DNA of 38,028 nucleotides from an uncultured bacterium (GCA_902792085.1 CADAYE010000023.1:1-38028), one strand, 5' to 3'. Counted from the stretch's first letter, positions 24,243-32,250 are shown. Program-made: numbers and translations. Notes: generated by a model not told the origin, from the sequence alone.

Positions 24243-25556
24243 TTATTCCTTAATCCCGACAGTTCTTGCCATTGCATATTTGTAACTTTGCGGTTCTTTT
24301 TCAAATTTTATATAAACTTCTGCATTGGTGTTACCAGCATCAAGTTCAAGACCGTTTTCGTCATATATTCCAAGAATTTTTGTAACAAATTGCTCTGTTG
24401 GTGTAATGATTTCCACTTCATCATTTGGTAAAATTTTATTTTTTATTTTTACGAAATATAAATAACTGTCATCCTGAACTTGTTTCAGGATCTCTTTATC
24501 AGGAATTTTTGGAGATTCTGAAATAAATTCAGAATGACAAAAATTTCTTTCTTTTTCTTTACCATGAAATTCAAACAAGAAGTCTGCTCCGGCAAGTCCT
24601 TTTGACAGGTTGTAACTATAACCGCCTGAACCGTCACCTAATGCAAAACCTGTTGTATATCCTCTGTTGCCGACTTTTTTGAGTTCGTAAAAATATTTTT
24701 CCATATCCGCATCAGGGTTTTGGTAAAGCTCATCTATTGCTTGTCTGTAGGTTTTTGCAACCGCTGAAACATAATAAAGGCTCTTTGTTCTTCCCTCAAC
24801 TTTGAATGAATCTACTCCCGTATCAATCATTTCTTTTAAATGGTGAACAAGGCATAAATCATTAGGGCTTAAAATATGTGTGCCGTGTGCGTCTTCATTT
24901 ATTTCATAATATTCATTCGGTCTTGTCTCTTCGACAAGTTTGTAACTCCATCTGCAGGGCTGACAGCAGTTTCCCTGATTTGAAATTCTTTCGCCTTTTG
25001 TAAAATAGTCACTTAACAAACATCTGCCCGAATAAGAAACGCATTGCGCTCCGTGAATAAAACATTCAATTTCCATATCAGGAACTTTGTTTTTTATTTC
25101 TGCAATTTCCGGTATAGAAAGTTCTCTTGCAAGTACAACTCTTGTCGCGCCCATATCCTGCCAGAATTTTACAGATTCATAATTCAAAATATTTGTCTGT
25201 GTGCTTACATGTAAAGGAGTATCAGGCATGTATTTTTTTAACAAATTCATTATTCCGAAATCGCTGAACAAGATTGCATCAGGATTTGCATCTTTAATTA
25301 TTTCAATACATTCTTCAAGATGTTTGATATCTTTGTTAAACGCAAAAATATTAAGCGTCATATACGCTTTTTTGCCGTATTTATGTGCCAAATCTATTGC
25401 AGTTTTGAGGTTATCAAAGGTTATAAGTTCCCCTTTTCTCATTGCTCTGAGGCTGAAATCCACAACCCCTAAATATACTGCATCTGCCCCGTAATTTACG
25501 GCATATTCCAACTTTTCCAAATTGCCCGCAGGCAAAAGTAATTCTACCTTTTTCAT
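24243..25556 (-). CDS. Peptidase U32-family protein, with embedded palindromic repeat
   Basis: 437 residues. U32 features: LLLPAGNLEKLEYAVNYGAD and AVYLGV at the start, LHVSTQTNILN, RVVLARELS, the family signature ECFIHGAQCVSYSGRCLLSDY (about 170) and the cysteine run NQGNCCQPCRW. Later, VDSFKVEGRTKSLYYV is also typical. Relatives include RlhA and the TrhP/YegQ group, which hydroxylate RNA, and collagenase-annotated PrtC; substrate not assignable here. Residues about 339-363 (HSEFISES...EILKQVQDD) are encoded by an inserted repeat between FEFHGKEKERNF and the C-terminal YLYFVKIKNKI barrel. The barrel resumes normally. Confidence 0.9.
   Translation of the reverse strand: MKKVELLLPAGNLEKLEYAVNYGADAVYLGVVDFSLRAMRKGELITFDNLKTAIDLAHKYGKKAYMTLNIFAFNKDIKHLEECIEIIKDANPDAILFSDFGIMNLLKKYMPDTPLHVSTQTNILNYESVKFWQDMGATRVVLARELSIPEIAEIKNKVPDMEIECFIHGAQCVSYSGRCLLSDYFTKGERISNQGNCCQPCRWSYKLVEETRPNEYYEINEDAHGTHILSPNDLCLVHHLKEMIDTGVDSFKVEGRTKSLYYVSAVAKTYRQAIDELYQNPDADMEKYFYELKKVGNRGYTTGFALGDGSGGYSYNLSKGLAGADFLFEFHGKEKERNFCHSEFISESPKIPDKEILKQVQDDSYLYFVKIKNKILPNDEVEIITPTEQFVTKILGIYDENGLELDAGNTNAEVYIKFEKEPQSYKYAMARTVGIKE
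24467..24540 (-). repeat. Composite palindromic repeat inserted in the U32 gene
   Basis: Two palindromic halves: ATCCTGAA...TTCAGGAT (24471-24491) and ATTCTGAA...TTCAGAAT (24515-24535), joined by about 16 nt. The intergenic unit at 28506-28580 has the same two halves in the same order, separated by 18 nt. In the gene it reads without a stop. Confidence 0.85.
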
Positions 25557-25706
25557 AACTTAATAATAATAAAAAATAATTAAATAATCAACCAAATAGG
25601 TGATGACCTTTTTTTCTAAAAATGCAAAATAGTTATATAAAGAGTTTTAAGGATTACTTCGGGCTTTGCCCTCGCAATAACATTTTTTAGAAAGAGAGAA
25701 TAAAAT

Positions 25707-25841
25707 ATGAGAACAATCACCAATGCAACCGCAACTATCAAAGAAATTTGGTCTTATCAGCACCCTGTTATGCACACTTGGTTTTTATTTAGTGCCGTTT
25801 CTTTGGGTTGTATGTTTACTGTATTGTTTTTAGCATTTTAG
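25707..25841 (+). CDS. Small single-span membrane protein (44 aa)
   Basis: A 44-codon frame, ATG at 25707, with AGAAAGAGAG 8-17 nt upstream. The product begins MRTITNATATIKEIWSYQHP and ends with one hydrophobic helix (about 24-44, WFLFSAVSLGCMFTVLFLAF), so it is a small membrane protein with the N-terminus outside the helix. A clean terminator 31 nt later supports it as a real transcription unit. No family recognised. It lies between the U32 gene and the convergent small secreted protein. Confidence 0.6.
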   Translation: MRTITNATATIKEIWSYQHPVMHTWFLFSAVSLGCMFTVLFLAF

Positions 25842-25872
25842 GTTTATAAATATATTCGCAACCCCCAATTTT

Positions 25873-25900
25873 AAAGCAGTCTTCAGACGAAGACTGCTTT
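25873..25900. terminator. Terminator after the small membrane protein gene
   Basis: AAAGCAGTCTT and AAGACTGCTTT form a perfect 11-bp stem around CAGACG, followed by TTGTT. It lies between convergent genes and could serve both. Confidence 0.85.
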
Positions 25901-25930
25901 TGTTATAAAACTTGTTTTATTTGTCAAATT

Positions 25931-26305
25931 TTAGTTATAGTATGTTACTCCGTTTATTGTGTAACTTTTTGTCGGAATAACTGCATTGAAGTTTTTATCA
26001 AGTCTTGATTGCGGTACTGTTGCGGATTGAACAGGTGCAGGGAAATTGTAATTTGTCAGAGCACGTGGGATATGAGCATGTCTTGTTCTGTATCCGTATG
26101 GCATTGCAGGACGAGATGGCATTGATGGTCTTGCTCTGCGGGCATAATTGTATTGATTTACTTCCGAAATTCTTAAAGGTCTGCTATATCCTCTTGTTAC
26201 GCTTATCGGTGAACCGGCATTATTGTATCGAACATAAGCAGTTCCTGCATTTGCAGTCGTTGTTGTAAATAAAAAGATAAATAATAAAAGTAAAAATTTT
26301 TTCAT
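25931..26305 (-). CDS. Small secreted protein, Arg/Pro/Tyr-rich
   Basis: 124 residues from the ATG at 26305, which has AGGTGG about 8 nt upstream; an in-frame GTG at 26317 overlaps that site. A Sec signal peptide (MKKFLLLLFIFLFTTTTANA) precedes a basic, low-complexity body with repeated Arg-Pro and Pro-Ser/Ala-Met-Pro (RRARPSMPSRPAMPYGYRTR) and a C-terminal SYTINGVTYYN. No cysteine and no catalytic motif. Probably a periplasmic or surface protein; no family recognised. It has its own transcript direction, opposite to the 44-aa gene. Confidence 0.7.
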   Translation of the reverse strand: MKKFLLLLFIFLFTTTTANAGTAYVRYNNAGSPISVTRGYSRPLRISEVNQYNYARRARPSMPSRPAMPYGYRTRHAHIPRALTNYNFPAPVQSATVPQSRLDKNFNAVIPTKSYTINGVTYYN

Positions 26306-26401
26306 AAATTTACCCACCTTCTGACCTTACTATATATAATAAATAACATGTTTAATGATTTTTTGCTACAATTATAGCAATATTTTTACATATTTTAATG
26401 T

Positions 26402-27304
26402 TTAGTTTAATTTTAACACTGCGCTGTGTCTTAAAGTTGTACCGTTTTCTTTTCTGTATGAAAAGAAAAGTTCGTTGTCACAACATGTACAATAAGGGCA
26501 AACATCAATTTTTTCTATCCCAATGCCGGCTAACTGTTTTCTATTAATTTCTTTGAGGTCAATGTGATATGTATTCCCTCGCCCACAATATTTTTGGGTG
26601 GGAGAGGGCGCAGCCGCAGGTGAAGTATTGAACCTTGCGGATGCGGGTGAGGGAATAAGAGATGGAAAAAATTGCGAATACACTTCTTCTCCAACTTCAT
26701 AACATTTCTCGCAAATTGCAGGGCCGATTAAGACGCAAATATCTTGAGGCTTTGAACCAAATTCATTTATCAATTTTTTTGCCGTAATTTGTGCAATTTT
26801 TGCTGCTGTTCCTCTCCAACCGGCATGCGAAACTGCTCCGATATTTTGTTTTTCATCATAAAAAATTAATGGAGTGCAATCGGCAAAATTTAAATAAATT
26901 GCAAAGTTATTTTTTGTCAAAATTAATCCGTCAGTATCCGGGTATTCAAATTTGTTTTCTGTTGCAATATCTACATTTGCGCTATGAGTTTGGGTTGGGA
27001 AAATAAGATTTTCAGGTTCAATTTTTAAATAATTTGCAATAAGTTTTTTGTTATATTCAATTGCAAAAATTTTGTCATTCTGAACGACAGTTTTACTGTC
27101 ATCCTGAACTTGTTTCAGGATCTCATCCCGATCACATGATATGGGAATTTTAACAGGGTATTTTTGAATCTTATAATTTTTGTTTTCATCAAATTGAGTT
27201 TTATCACAAATACAAATTTCTTTTGTTGTAAAAAAGGCATTTGCTTTTGTTATTAAGTCCGATTTTAAAATTTTTTTCCCGTCAATTTCATCAAAATAAA
27301 ACAT
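26402..27304 (-). CDS. pgeF: PgeF/YfiH-type laccase-domain protein, with two embedded repeats
   Basis: 300 residues, longer than the usual 240-270. The metal-site motifs are present: FPTQTHSANV (His), NFADCTPLIF (Cys) and GAVSHAGWRGTA (His), then IGPAICEKCYEVGEEV and a late CPYCTCCDNELFFSYRKENG. These proteins (formerly polyphenol oxidase or DUF152) act as purine nucleoside phosphorylase/adenosine deaminase or, in E. coli, edit wrongly cross-linked peptidoglycan precursors. Two inserted segments explain the extra length: about residues 60-77 (DEILKQVQDDSKTVVQNDK) and about 217-243 (IPSPASARFNTSPAAAPSPT). Both are read from dispersed repeats. No downstream partner. Confidence 0.88.
   Translation of the reverse strand: MFYFDEIDGKKILKSDLITKANAFFTTKEICICDKTQFDENKNYKIQKYPVKIPISCDRDEILKQVQDDSKTVVQNDKIFAIEYNKKLIANYLKIEPENLIFPTQTHSANVDIATENKFEYPDTDGLILTKNNFAIYLNFADCTPLIFYDEKQNIGAVSHAGWRGTAAKIAQITAKKLINEFGSKPQDICVLIGPAICEKCYEVGEEVYSQFFPSLIPSPASARFNTSPAAAPSPTQKYCGRGNTYHIDLKEINRKQLAGIGIEKIDVCPYCTCCDNELFFSYRKENGTTLRHSAVLKLN
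26576..26653 (-). repeat. CTCACCC-type repeat inserted in the laccase-domain gene
   Basis: Ends CCCTCGCCCAC and ATGCGGGTGAGGG; an inner GTGGGAGAGGG matches the core of the family. It encodes a Pro/Ser/Ala-rich stretch of about 27 residues between FFPSLI and the HIDLKEINRKQL helix. Confidence 0.8.
27073..27124 (-). repeat. TTCTGAA/ATCCTGAA repeat inserted in the laccase-domain gene
   Basis: A GTCATTCTGAACGACAG half followed by the 28-nt unit 27097-27124 that is identical to 24467-24494 inside the U32 gene. In the protein it gives DEILKQVQDD and VVQNDKI. Confidence 0.8.
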
Positions 27305-27350
27305 AGAAAAATTATATGGAATTTATCAAAAATATACAAATATTACAAAT

Positions 27351-27476
27351 TGTAAAGTCGGATTTAAAATGCCTCAAACCCTGTTATAATCTGCTATATG
27401 ATATGATATGATATGATGTGGTGGGGCGGGGCAATCCTTTCGGCTGAAATTTTTTTATAAATGTACAGGGGAAAAC
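27351..27476 (+). promoter_or_regulatory. Pentanucleotide leader, copy 2
   Basis: TGTAAA (27351), TTTAAA (27363-27368), a 16-nt spacer and TATAAT (27385-27390) form the promoter; CTGCT and the ATATG array follow at once, then GTGGTGGGGCGGGGCAATCC and the TTTTTTATAAATGTACAGG block. Downstream come a 14-bp hairpin and AAAGGGG before the ATG at 27552. The similarity to copies 1 and 3 runs from about 27339 through the leader. Start of transcription is expected inside the first one or two array units. Confidence 0.8.
27396..27415 (+). repeat. ATATG pentanucleotide array, 4 units
   Basis: Four exact units plus ATG. Each unit junction contains TATGAT, one base from the -10 consensus, and each unit contains an ATG followed by ATA-TGA, a two-codon reading frame. 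Confidence 0.9.
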
Positions 27477-27506
27477 GTTTTTCAGAGGTAAAGTACATTT
27501 ATAAAA
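27453..27506 (+). promoter_or_regulatory. Leader hairpin upstream of the small gene
   Basis: TTTTATAAATGTAC (27453-27466) is perfectly complementary to 27493-27506, a 14-bp stem with a 26-nt loop holding CAGGGGAAAAC. It lies 30-45 nt before the Shine-Dalgarno AAAGGGG. Copy 3 keeps the left arm, but only GTAC of the right arm; a short insertion distinguishes the two leaders. Confidence 0.65.
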
Positions 27507-27551
27507 TTGTAAGTTGGGTTTTCAATCCAACAAATCAGAAAGGGGAAAATT

Positions 27552-27842
27552 ATGAGTTTATTTTCAATGAGATTGGTAGAACATATACCTGGGGTATCCA
27601 GAGTTTACAAAAACGCAATAGGGTATACTACTAAAATTACGAGACAGGAACATTTTTATGATTATAAAAACAGAAGTTTTATTGAAGTTTCAAAAAGTTT
27701 AGATTTAAGCAAAATTGCTCATGGGAGAAATGCTTATCATAATGATTATATTCCTATTATGGATACGATTTGTCATATTGGATCCAAATTGAAACACAGC
27801 ATTTTAGATCCTTTACATAAGATTAAAAGAATTTTGCATTAG
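27552..27842 (+). CDS. Small basic protein of an unrecognised multicopy family
   Basis: 96 residues with a strong AAAGGGG Shine-Dalgarno. It begins MSLFSMRLVEHIPGVSRVYK, then NAIGYTTKITRQEHFYDYKN, SFIEVSKSLDLSKI and ends in a basic helix (DPLHKIKRILH). It is rich in Lys, Arg, His, Tyr and Ile, has no cysteine-rich or membrane segment except a single Cys, and no known domain. A near-identical N-terminus (28 residues with three substitutions) is encoded at 37944 behind the same leader. A perfect terminator follows. It belongs to the same conserved module as the pentanucleotide array; function unknown, and no toxin, peptide-export or phage motif was recognised. Confidence 0.75.
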   Translation: MSLFSMRLVEHIPGVSRVYKNAIGYTTKITRQEHFYDYKNRSFIEVSKSLDLSKIAHGRNAYHNDYIPIMDTICHIGSKLKHSILDPLHKIKRILH

Positions 27843-27849
27843 AGTTGTG

Positions 27850-27867
27850 GTCAGGCAATTGCCTGAC
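27850..27867. repeat. 18-bp perfect palindrome, second copy
   Basis: GTCAGGCAATTGCCTGAC, 8 nt after the small gene's stop, with the AGTTGT flank shared with the copy at 20974. Confidence 0.9.
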
Positions 27868-27872
27868 TTGTA

Positions 27873-27908
27873 AAATCGGGAATTTTGTTATTACAAAATT
27901 CCCGATTT
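27873..27908 (+). terminator. Strong terminator of the small gene
   Basis: AAATCGGGAATTTTGT (27873-27888) pairs perfectly over 16 bp with 27893-27908 around a TATT loop, followed by ATTTTATTT. Confidence 0.85.
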
Positions 27909-28338
27909 ATTTTATTTCTATCCTCACCCGTTTTTCTAAATTCGTAAGGTTCAATTTTTGTACCACATTTTGAATCATTTTGCAGTTTCGTAGGGTGGAC
28001 TTTAGTCCACCAATAAAAAATAAGTAAGTTGGGTACACTTCAGAAAGCCCAACTTACATATTTTATAAGATTCTGAGATAAATTCAGAATGACAAAAGCC
28101 CCATTTTTATAATAAGTAAGTTGTGGTTTCTATTACAACATAATGTCTAAACCTTTTCTCTCCCAAGGGTTTTGACGAATTTGCCAAAGCCCTTTAGTTG
28201 TGCAATTTTCAACTTTTATGCTTAATTGGGGTTGACAGCAAAACTCAATAATAATCAAACTTTCAGACTACTTAAAATTTATTGTAAATTTATATTACAA
28301 AAAATTATATTTTTATTGTATTTTTTACGCTAATTTTC

Positions 28339-28366
28339 TTGACTATTAATATTTATGTAATACGAT
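28339..28366 (+). promoter_or_regulatory. Probable rpoB promoter
   Basis: TTGACT, a 16-nt spacer and TACGAT. It would give a leader of about 305 nt containing TGTAAAGT (28382-28389) complementary to ACTTTACA (28443-28450), with a small AGGC/GCCT stem between, so a structured leader is possible. Confidence 0.5.
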
Positions 28367-28505
28367 TAGAGAACATGCAAAATGTAAAGTAAGGCTAACT
28401 ATGCCTGTACGAGCGTAAGTTTGATTACAAGCGGATTTCCCCAACTTTACAAACCCATGAAAATTGCATTATTTGCTGATAAATAAACATGCTGATGAAT
28501 AAGAA

Positions 28506-28580
28506 TGTCATTCTGAACTTGTTTCAGAATCTCATACAAAACGAAAAATAAGGAGACCCTGAAATAAATTCAGGGTGACA
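28506..28580. repeat. Composite palindromic repeat in the rpoB leader
   Basis: Left half ATTCTGAA...TTCAGAAT, an 18-nt spacer, right half ACCCTGAA...TTCAGGGT. Same order and orientation as the unit inside the U32 gene at 24467-24540. Confidence 0.8.
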
Positions 28581-28679
28581 TGAAAGGAATTTGTTATGCT
28601 GTTTTTGGCAGAGGGTTAACAGCCATAAGTTAGAAAAATTTTTTGTAGTAGTACACCATTTATTTTATGAGGTGATTTA

Positions 28680-31600
28680 ATGTCTGAGACAAAATACGAA
28701 AAAAGGGTAACACCGATGGGTATCCCGCATACTCGTTTGGATGATTTACCGGATCTTATTGAAGTGCAGAAAAAATCATTTGAATGGTTTTTAACTGAAG
28801 GTTTGAAAGAAGAATTGCTTGCTTTCTCACCTATTAAAGACTATACGGGAAGATTAGAATTGCACTTTTTGCCGAATTATACTTTTGACAATGCAAAGTA
28901 TACAGTTGAAGAGGCAAGAATTCATGACGCTACTTATGCAAAACAGTTAAGAGTCATGATTAGATTAGTAAACCGTGACAGCGGTGAAATTAAAGAACAG
29001 GAAGTTTACATCGGTGATATTCCGACAATGACTGACAAAGGTACATTCATTGTAAACGGTGCAGAGCGTGTAATTGTTTCTCAAATCGTTCGTTCTCCCG
29101 GTGTTTACTTTGACAAAACCATTTCTCCAAACGGAAAGCGTTTGTATAACGCTACAATGATTCCTAACAGAGGGGCATGGGTTAAATTCGAAACTGATGC
29201 TAATGATATCATCCATGTTAAGATTGACAAAAACAGAAAAATCCTTGCTACAACATTACTTAAAGCAATGGGTATTACTGTTGCGGAAATGGAATCAAAA
29301 TTCACTCATTTTGATTTCTTAAAGAAAACTTTGGATAAAGATACCGCAGAAACAACAGATGATGCATTAATTGATTTATACAAAAAATTAAGACCGGGAG
29401 ATCCTGCATCTCCTCAGGGCGGTCGTCAGATTTTGGAATCAAGGTTCTTTGATGCCAAGAAATATGATATCGGTCGTGTAGGTCGTTATAAATTAAATAA
29501 AAAATTAAACTTAAATATTCCAAAGAACCAGAGAACATTAACTGTTGAAGATATCGTTTCAACAATCGAATACTTAATCAACTTAACTTATGATGAAGGA
29601 ACACTGGACGATATCGACCATTTGGGTAACAGAAGAATCCGTTCTGTTGGTGAATTATTACAGAATCAATTTAGAGTCGGTCTTTCAAGAATTGAAAGAA
29701 TTGTTAAAGAAAGAATGACTTTGCAGGATTCTGAAACATTGACTCCGTTGAACTTATTGAACACCAAACCTTTGGTTGCTTCATTAAAGGAATTTTTCGG
29801 AAGTTCACAATTATCGCAATTTATGGACCAGACAAATCCGCTTGCAGAATTAACTCATAAGAGAAGAATTTCTGCGTTGGGGCCTGGTGGTTTGCAAAGA
29901 GAAAGAGCAGGTTTCCCTGTTCGTGATATTCACCCTTCTCACTACGGGCGTATTTGTCCTATCGAAACTCCGGAAGGTCCGAACGCAGGTTTGATTGGTT
30001 CTTTGGCTACTCACGCAAGAGTAAACGATTACGGCTTTATTGAATCTCCGTTCTTTGTTGTAAAAGACGGTGTTGTAACTGATGAAGTTGTTTATATGAC
30101 AGCAGATGCCGATGAAAATTACCGTTGCGCTCCTGCTGATGTTAAATTGAATAAAGACAGAACATTTAAAGACGATATAGTTCCTGTAAGATACCGTTCT
30201 GAATTCGTTATGGAACCTGCATCAAAGGTTGACTATGTCGGTGTATGTCCTATTCAGATTATTTCAGTCGCAACTTCAATGATTCCGTTTATTGAGCACG
30301 ACGATGCTAACCGTGCATTGATGGGTTCTAACATGCAGCGTCAGGCAGTACCTCTTTTGATTACGGAAAGACCAAGAGTTGGTACAGGTCTTGAATCTCG
30401 TGTAGCAAAAGACTCCGGTATGGTTATTGTCGCTGATGTTGACGGTACTGTTGAAAGAGTTGTCGGTGAAGAAATTGTAATCAGAGATCAACACGGAAAA
30501 TCTCACATATATACATTAATGAAATATGTAAGAAGTAACCAGGATACTTGTATTAACCAAAGACCTATCGTTCATGAGGGAGATAAAGTTAAGGCAGGCG
30601 ATGTAATTGCAGATGGCGCATCTACTTGCGGTGGTGAACTTTCATTAGGTAAAAACATTCTCGTTGCTTATATGCCTTGGGAAGGTTATAACTATGAAGA
30701 TGCTATTTTGCTTTCTGAAAGATGCGTACACGATGACATCTTTACTTCATTACACATTGAAAAATTAGAAATTGAAGCACGTCAGACAAAACTCGGACCT
30801 GAAGAAATTACCCGTGAAATTCCTAATGTATCAGAAGATGCACTTCGTCATTTGGATGAAAGAGGTATTGTCCGTATTGGTGCAAGAGTTTATCCTGACG
30901 ATATTCTTGTTGGTAAAGTTACTCCGAAAGGTGAATCAGAGCATCCGCCTGAAGAAAAACTTTTAAGAGCAATTTTTGCCGAAAAAGCAAGAGATGTAAA
31001 AGATAATTCATTAAGAGTTCCGCATGGCGGCGGAGGCAGAGTCCTCGATGTTAAGGTATTTGACAGAGAAAAGGGTGACGAATTGCCACCGGGTGCAAAT
31101 ACTGTAATCAGAGTTTATATCGCACAAAAACGTAAGGTTTCTGTCGGGGATAAACTTTCAGGTCGTCACGGTAACAAAGGTATTGTATCTCGTATATTAC
31201 CTAAAGAAGATATGCCGTTCTTACCTGACGGAACACCTGTTGATATCGTTTTGAACCCTCTTGGTGTACCTTCTCGTATGAATGTAGGTCAAACTTACGA
31301 ATTATTGCTTGGTTTGGCAGCATATTTGACAGGTAAACACTATGAGGCTCCTGCATTTGACGAAATGTATGGTGAAAACGAATCAGAAATCGTTACTAAA
31401 GGTGAATTGTTAGAAGGTATCAAAAAATCAGGCGCAACCTGGGTTGGCGAAGACGGTAAGGTTACTCTTATTGACGGTAGAACCGGTGAACCGTTTGACA
31501 GACCTGTTGCTGTTGGTTTGACATACTTTTTGAAATTAGTTCACTTGGTCGATGATAAAATTCACGCAAGAAGTACCGGTCCTTATTCACTCGTTACTCA

Positions 31601-31997
31601 GCAGCCGCTTGGTGGTAAAGCACAGTTTGGCGGTCAAAGATTCGGTGAAATGGAAGTATGGGCATTAGAGGCTTACGGTGCGGCTTATACTCTGCAGGAA
31701 ATGTTGACAATCAAATCTGATGATGTTAACGGAAGAAACAGAGCGTACGAAGCAATTGTTAAGGGCGATAATATCCCAAGACCTGGTATTCCTGAATCAT
31801 TCAAGGTACTTGTAAGAGAATTGCAAAGTATCGGTTTGGATATAACAGTATCTAAAAAAGACGGAACTGAAGTAGATTTAATGACAGATATGGACGACTT
31901 GAGAAAAGCCGCACCGAAAAGAACTCTGTCAGATGTCGATTCAGAATTGTTAAATATTAATTTCTTTGAATCAACATCAGGTTTCGGAGAACTATAA
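28680..31997 (+). CDS. rpoB: RNA polymerase beta subunit
   Basis: An intact 1105-residue RpoB, the size seen in cyanobacteria. In order: the N-terminal [14 protein letters not shown], the protrusion [20 protein letters not shown], rifampicin-region fork [17 protein letters not shown] and [40 protein letters not shown], the active-site side [20 protein letters not shown], and the C-terminal [20 protein letters not shown] clamp segment. A GAGGTGA Shine-Dalgarno precedes the ATG. No insertion or deletion is evident, in contrast to the two genes that follow. Serine and histidine residues of the rifampicin site are wild-type like. Confidence 0.98.
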   Translation: MSETKYEKRVTPMGIPHTRLDDLPDLIEVQKKSFEWFLTEGLKEELLAFSPIKDYTGRLELHFLPNYTFDNAKYTVEEARIHDATYAKQLRVMIRLVNRDSGEIKEQEVYIGDIPTMTDKGTFIVNGAERVIVSQIVRSPGVYFDKTISPNGKRLYNATMIPNRGAWVKFETDANDIIHVKIDKNRKILATTLLKAMGITVAEMESKFTHFDFLKKTLDKDTAETTDDALIDLYKKLRPGDPASPQGGRQILESRFFDAKKYDIGRVGRYKLNKKLNLNIPKNQRTLTVEDIVSTIEYLINLTYDEGTLDDIDHLGNRRIRSVGELLQNQFRVGLSRIERIVKERMTLQDSETLTPLNLLNTKPLVASLKEFFGSSQLSQFMDQTNPLAELTHKRRISALGPGGLQRERAGFPVRDIHPSHYGRICPIETPEGPNAGLIGSLATHARVNDYGFIESPFFVVKDGVVTDEVVYMTADADENYRCAPADVKLNKDRTFKDDIVPVRYRSEFVMEPASKVDYVGVCPIQIISVATSMIPFIEHDDANRALMGSNMQRQAVPLLITERPRVGTGLESRVAKDSGMVIVADVDGTVERVVGEEIVIRDQHGKSHIYTLMKYVRSNQDTCINQRPIVHEGDKVKAGDVIADGASTCGGELSLGKNILVAYMPWEGYNYEDAILLSERCVHDDIFTSLHIEKLEIEARQTKLGPEEITREIPNVSEDALRHLDERGIVRIGARVYPDDILVGKVTPKGESEHPPEEKLLRAIFAEKARDVKDNSLRVPHGGGGRVLDVKVFDREKGDELPPGANTVIRVYIAQKRKVSVGDKLSGRHGNKGIVSRILPKEDMPFLPDGTPVDIVLNPLGVPSRMNVGQTYELLLGLAAYLTGKHYEAPAFDEMYGENESEIVTKGELLEGIKKSGATWVGEDGKVTLIDGRTGEPFDRPVAVGLTYFLKLVHLVDDKIHARSTGPYSLVTQQPLGGKAQFGGQRFGEMEVWALEAYGAAYTLQEMLTIKSDDVNGRNRAYEAIVKGDNIPRPGIPESFKVLVRELQSIGLDITVSKKDGTEVDLMTDMDDLRKAAPKRTLSDVDSELLNINFFESTSGFGEL

Positions 31998-32000
31998 AAT

Positions 32001-32071
32001 CGTGAAAAGTGAATCGTGAATAGTGAAATAGCCAAATTGGTTAATTCACAATTCACATCTCACGGTTCACG
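32001..32071. repeat. 27-bp imperfect hairpin between rpoB and rpoC1
   Basis: CGTGAAAAGTGAATCGTGAA and following bases (32001-32027) pair imperfectly with 32045-32071 (TTCACAATTCACATCTCACG...), most positions matching. It looks like an inserted repeat in a short intergenic gap. Confidence 0.65.
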
Positions 32072-32094
32072 CAAGGAAAAGGAGAAAATGACAA

Positions 32095-32250
32095 ATGTCA
32101 ACAAGCATAGATTATTTTGACTATATACGAATTAGTATTGCTTCTCCGGAAAGAATACTTCAATGGTCACACGGCGGAAAGAGACGGTTTGTTCTGCGAA
32201 AGAATCTTCGGGCCGACAAAGGACTGGGAATGTTATTGCGGAAAATATAA
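32095..32250 (+). pseudogene. rpoC1: rpoC1 N-terminal fragment (frame 1)
   Basis: From the ATG at 32095 (AAAGGAG at 32079-32085), the first 22 or so codons read [20 protein letters not shown], the conserved RpoC1 start; in E. coli the same place reads IKIALASPDMIRSWS. After position about 32160 the frame becomes nonsense and stops at 32250. The true protein continues in the next frame from about 32158. About 15 residues usually reading like GEVTKPETINYRTLK are absent, so about 44 nt (a number equal to 2 modulo 3) are missing. Confidence 0.75.

Larger units (their letters stand above)
27843..28679. other. 837-nt gap before rpoB: terminator, repeats, promoter, leader
   Basis: No gene is supported. 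It holds the palindrome and terminator of the small gene, a CTCACCC-type fragment (about 27922), a GTAGGGTGGACTTTAGTCCACC repeat (27987-28010), a GTTGGG...CCCAAC stem (28026-28058), the TTCTGAA palindrome (28070-28094), the rpoB promoter (28339-28366) and a composite repeat (28506-28580). The 300-nt rpoB leader is thus partly repeat sequence. Confidence 0.65.

Noticed and set aside
27396-27415. CRISPR-like array
   Set aside because: The units are 5 bp and contiguous with no spacers; this is a microsatellite.
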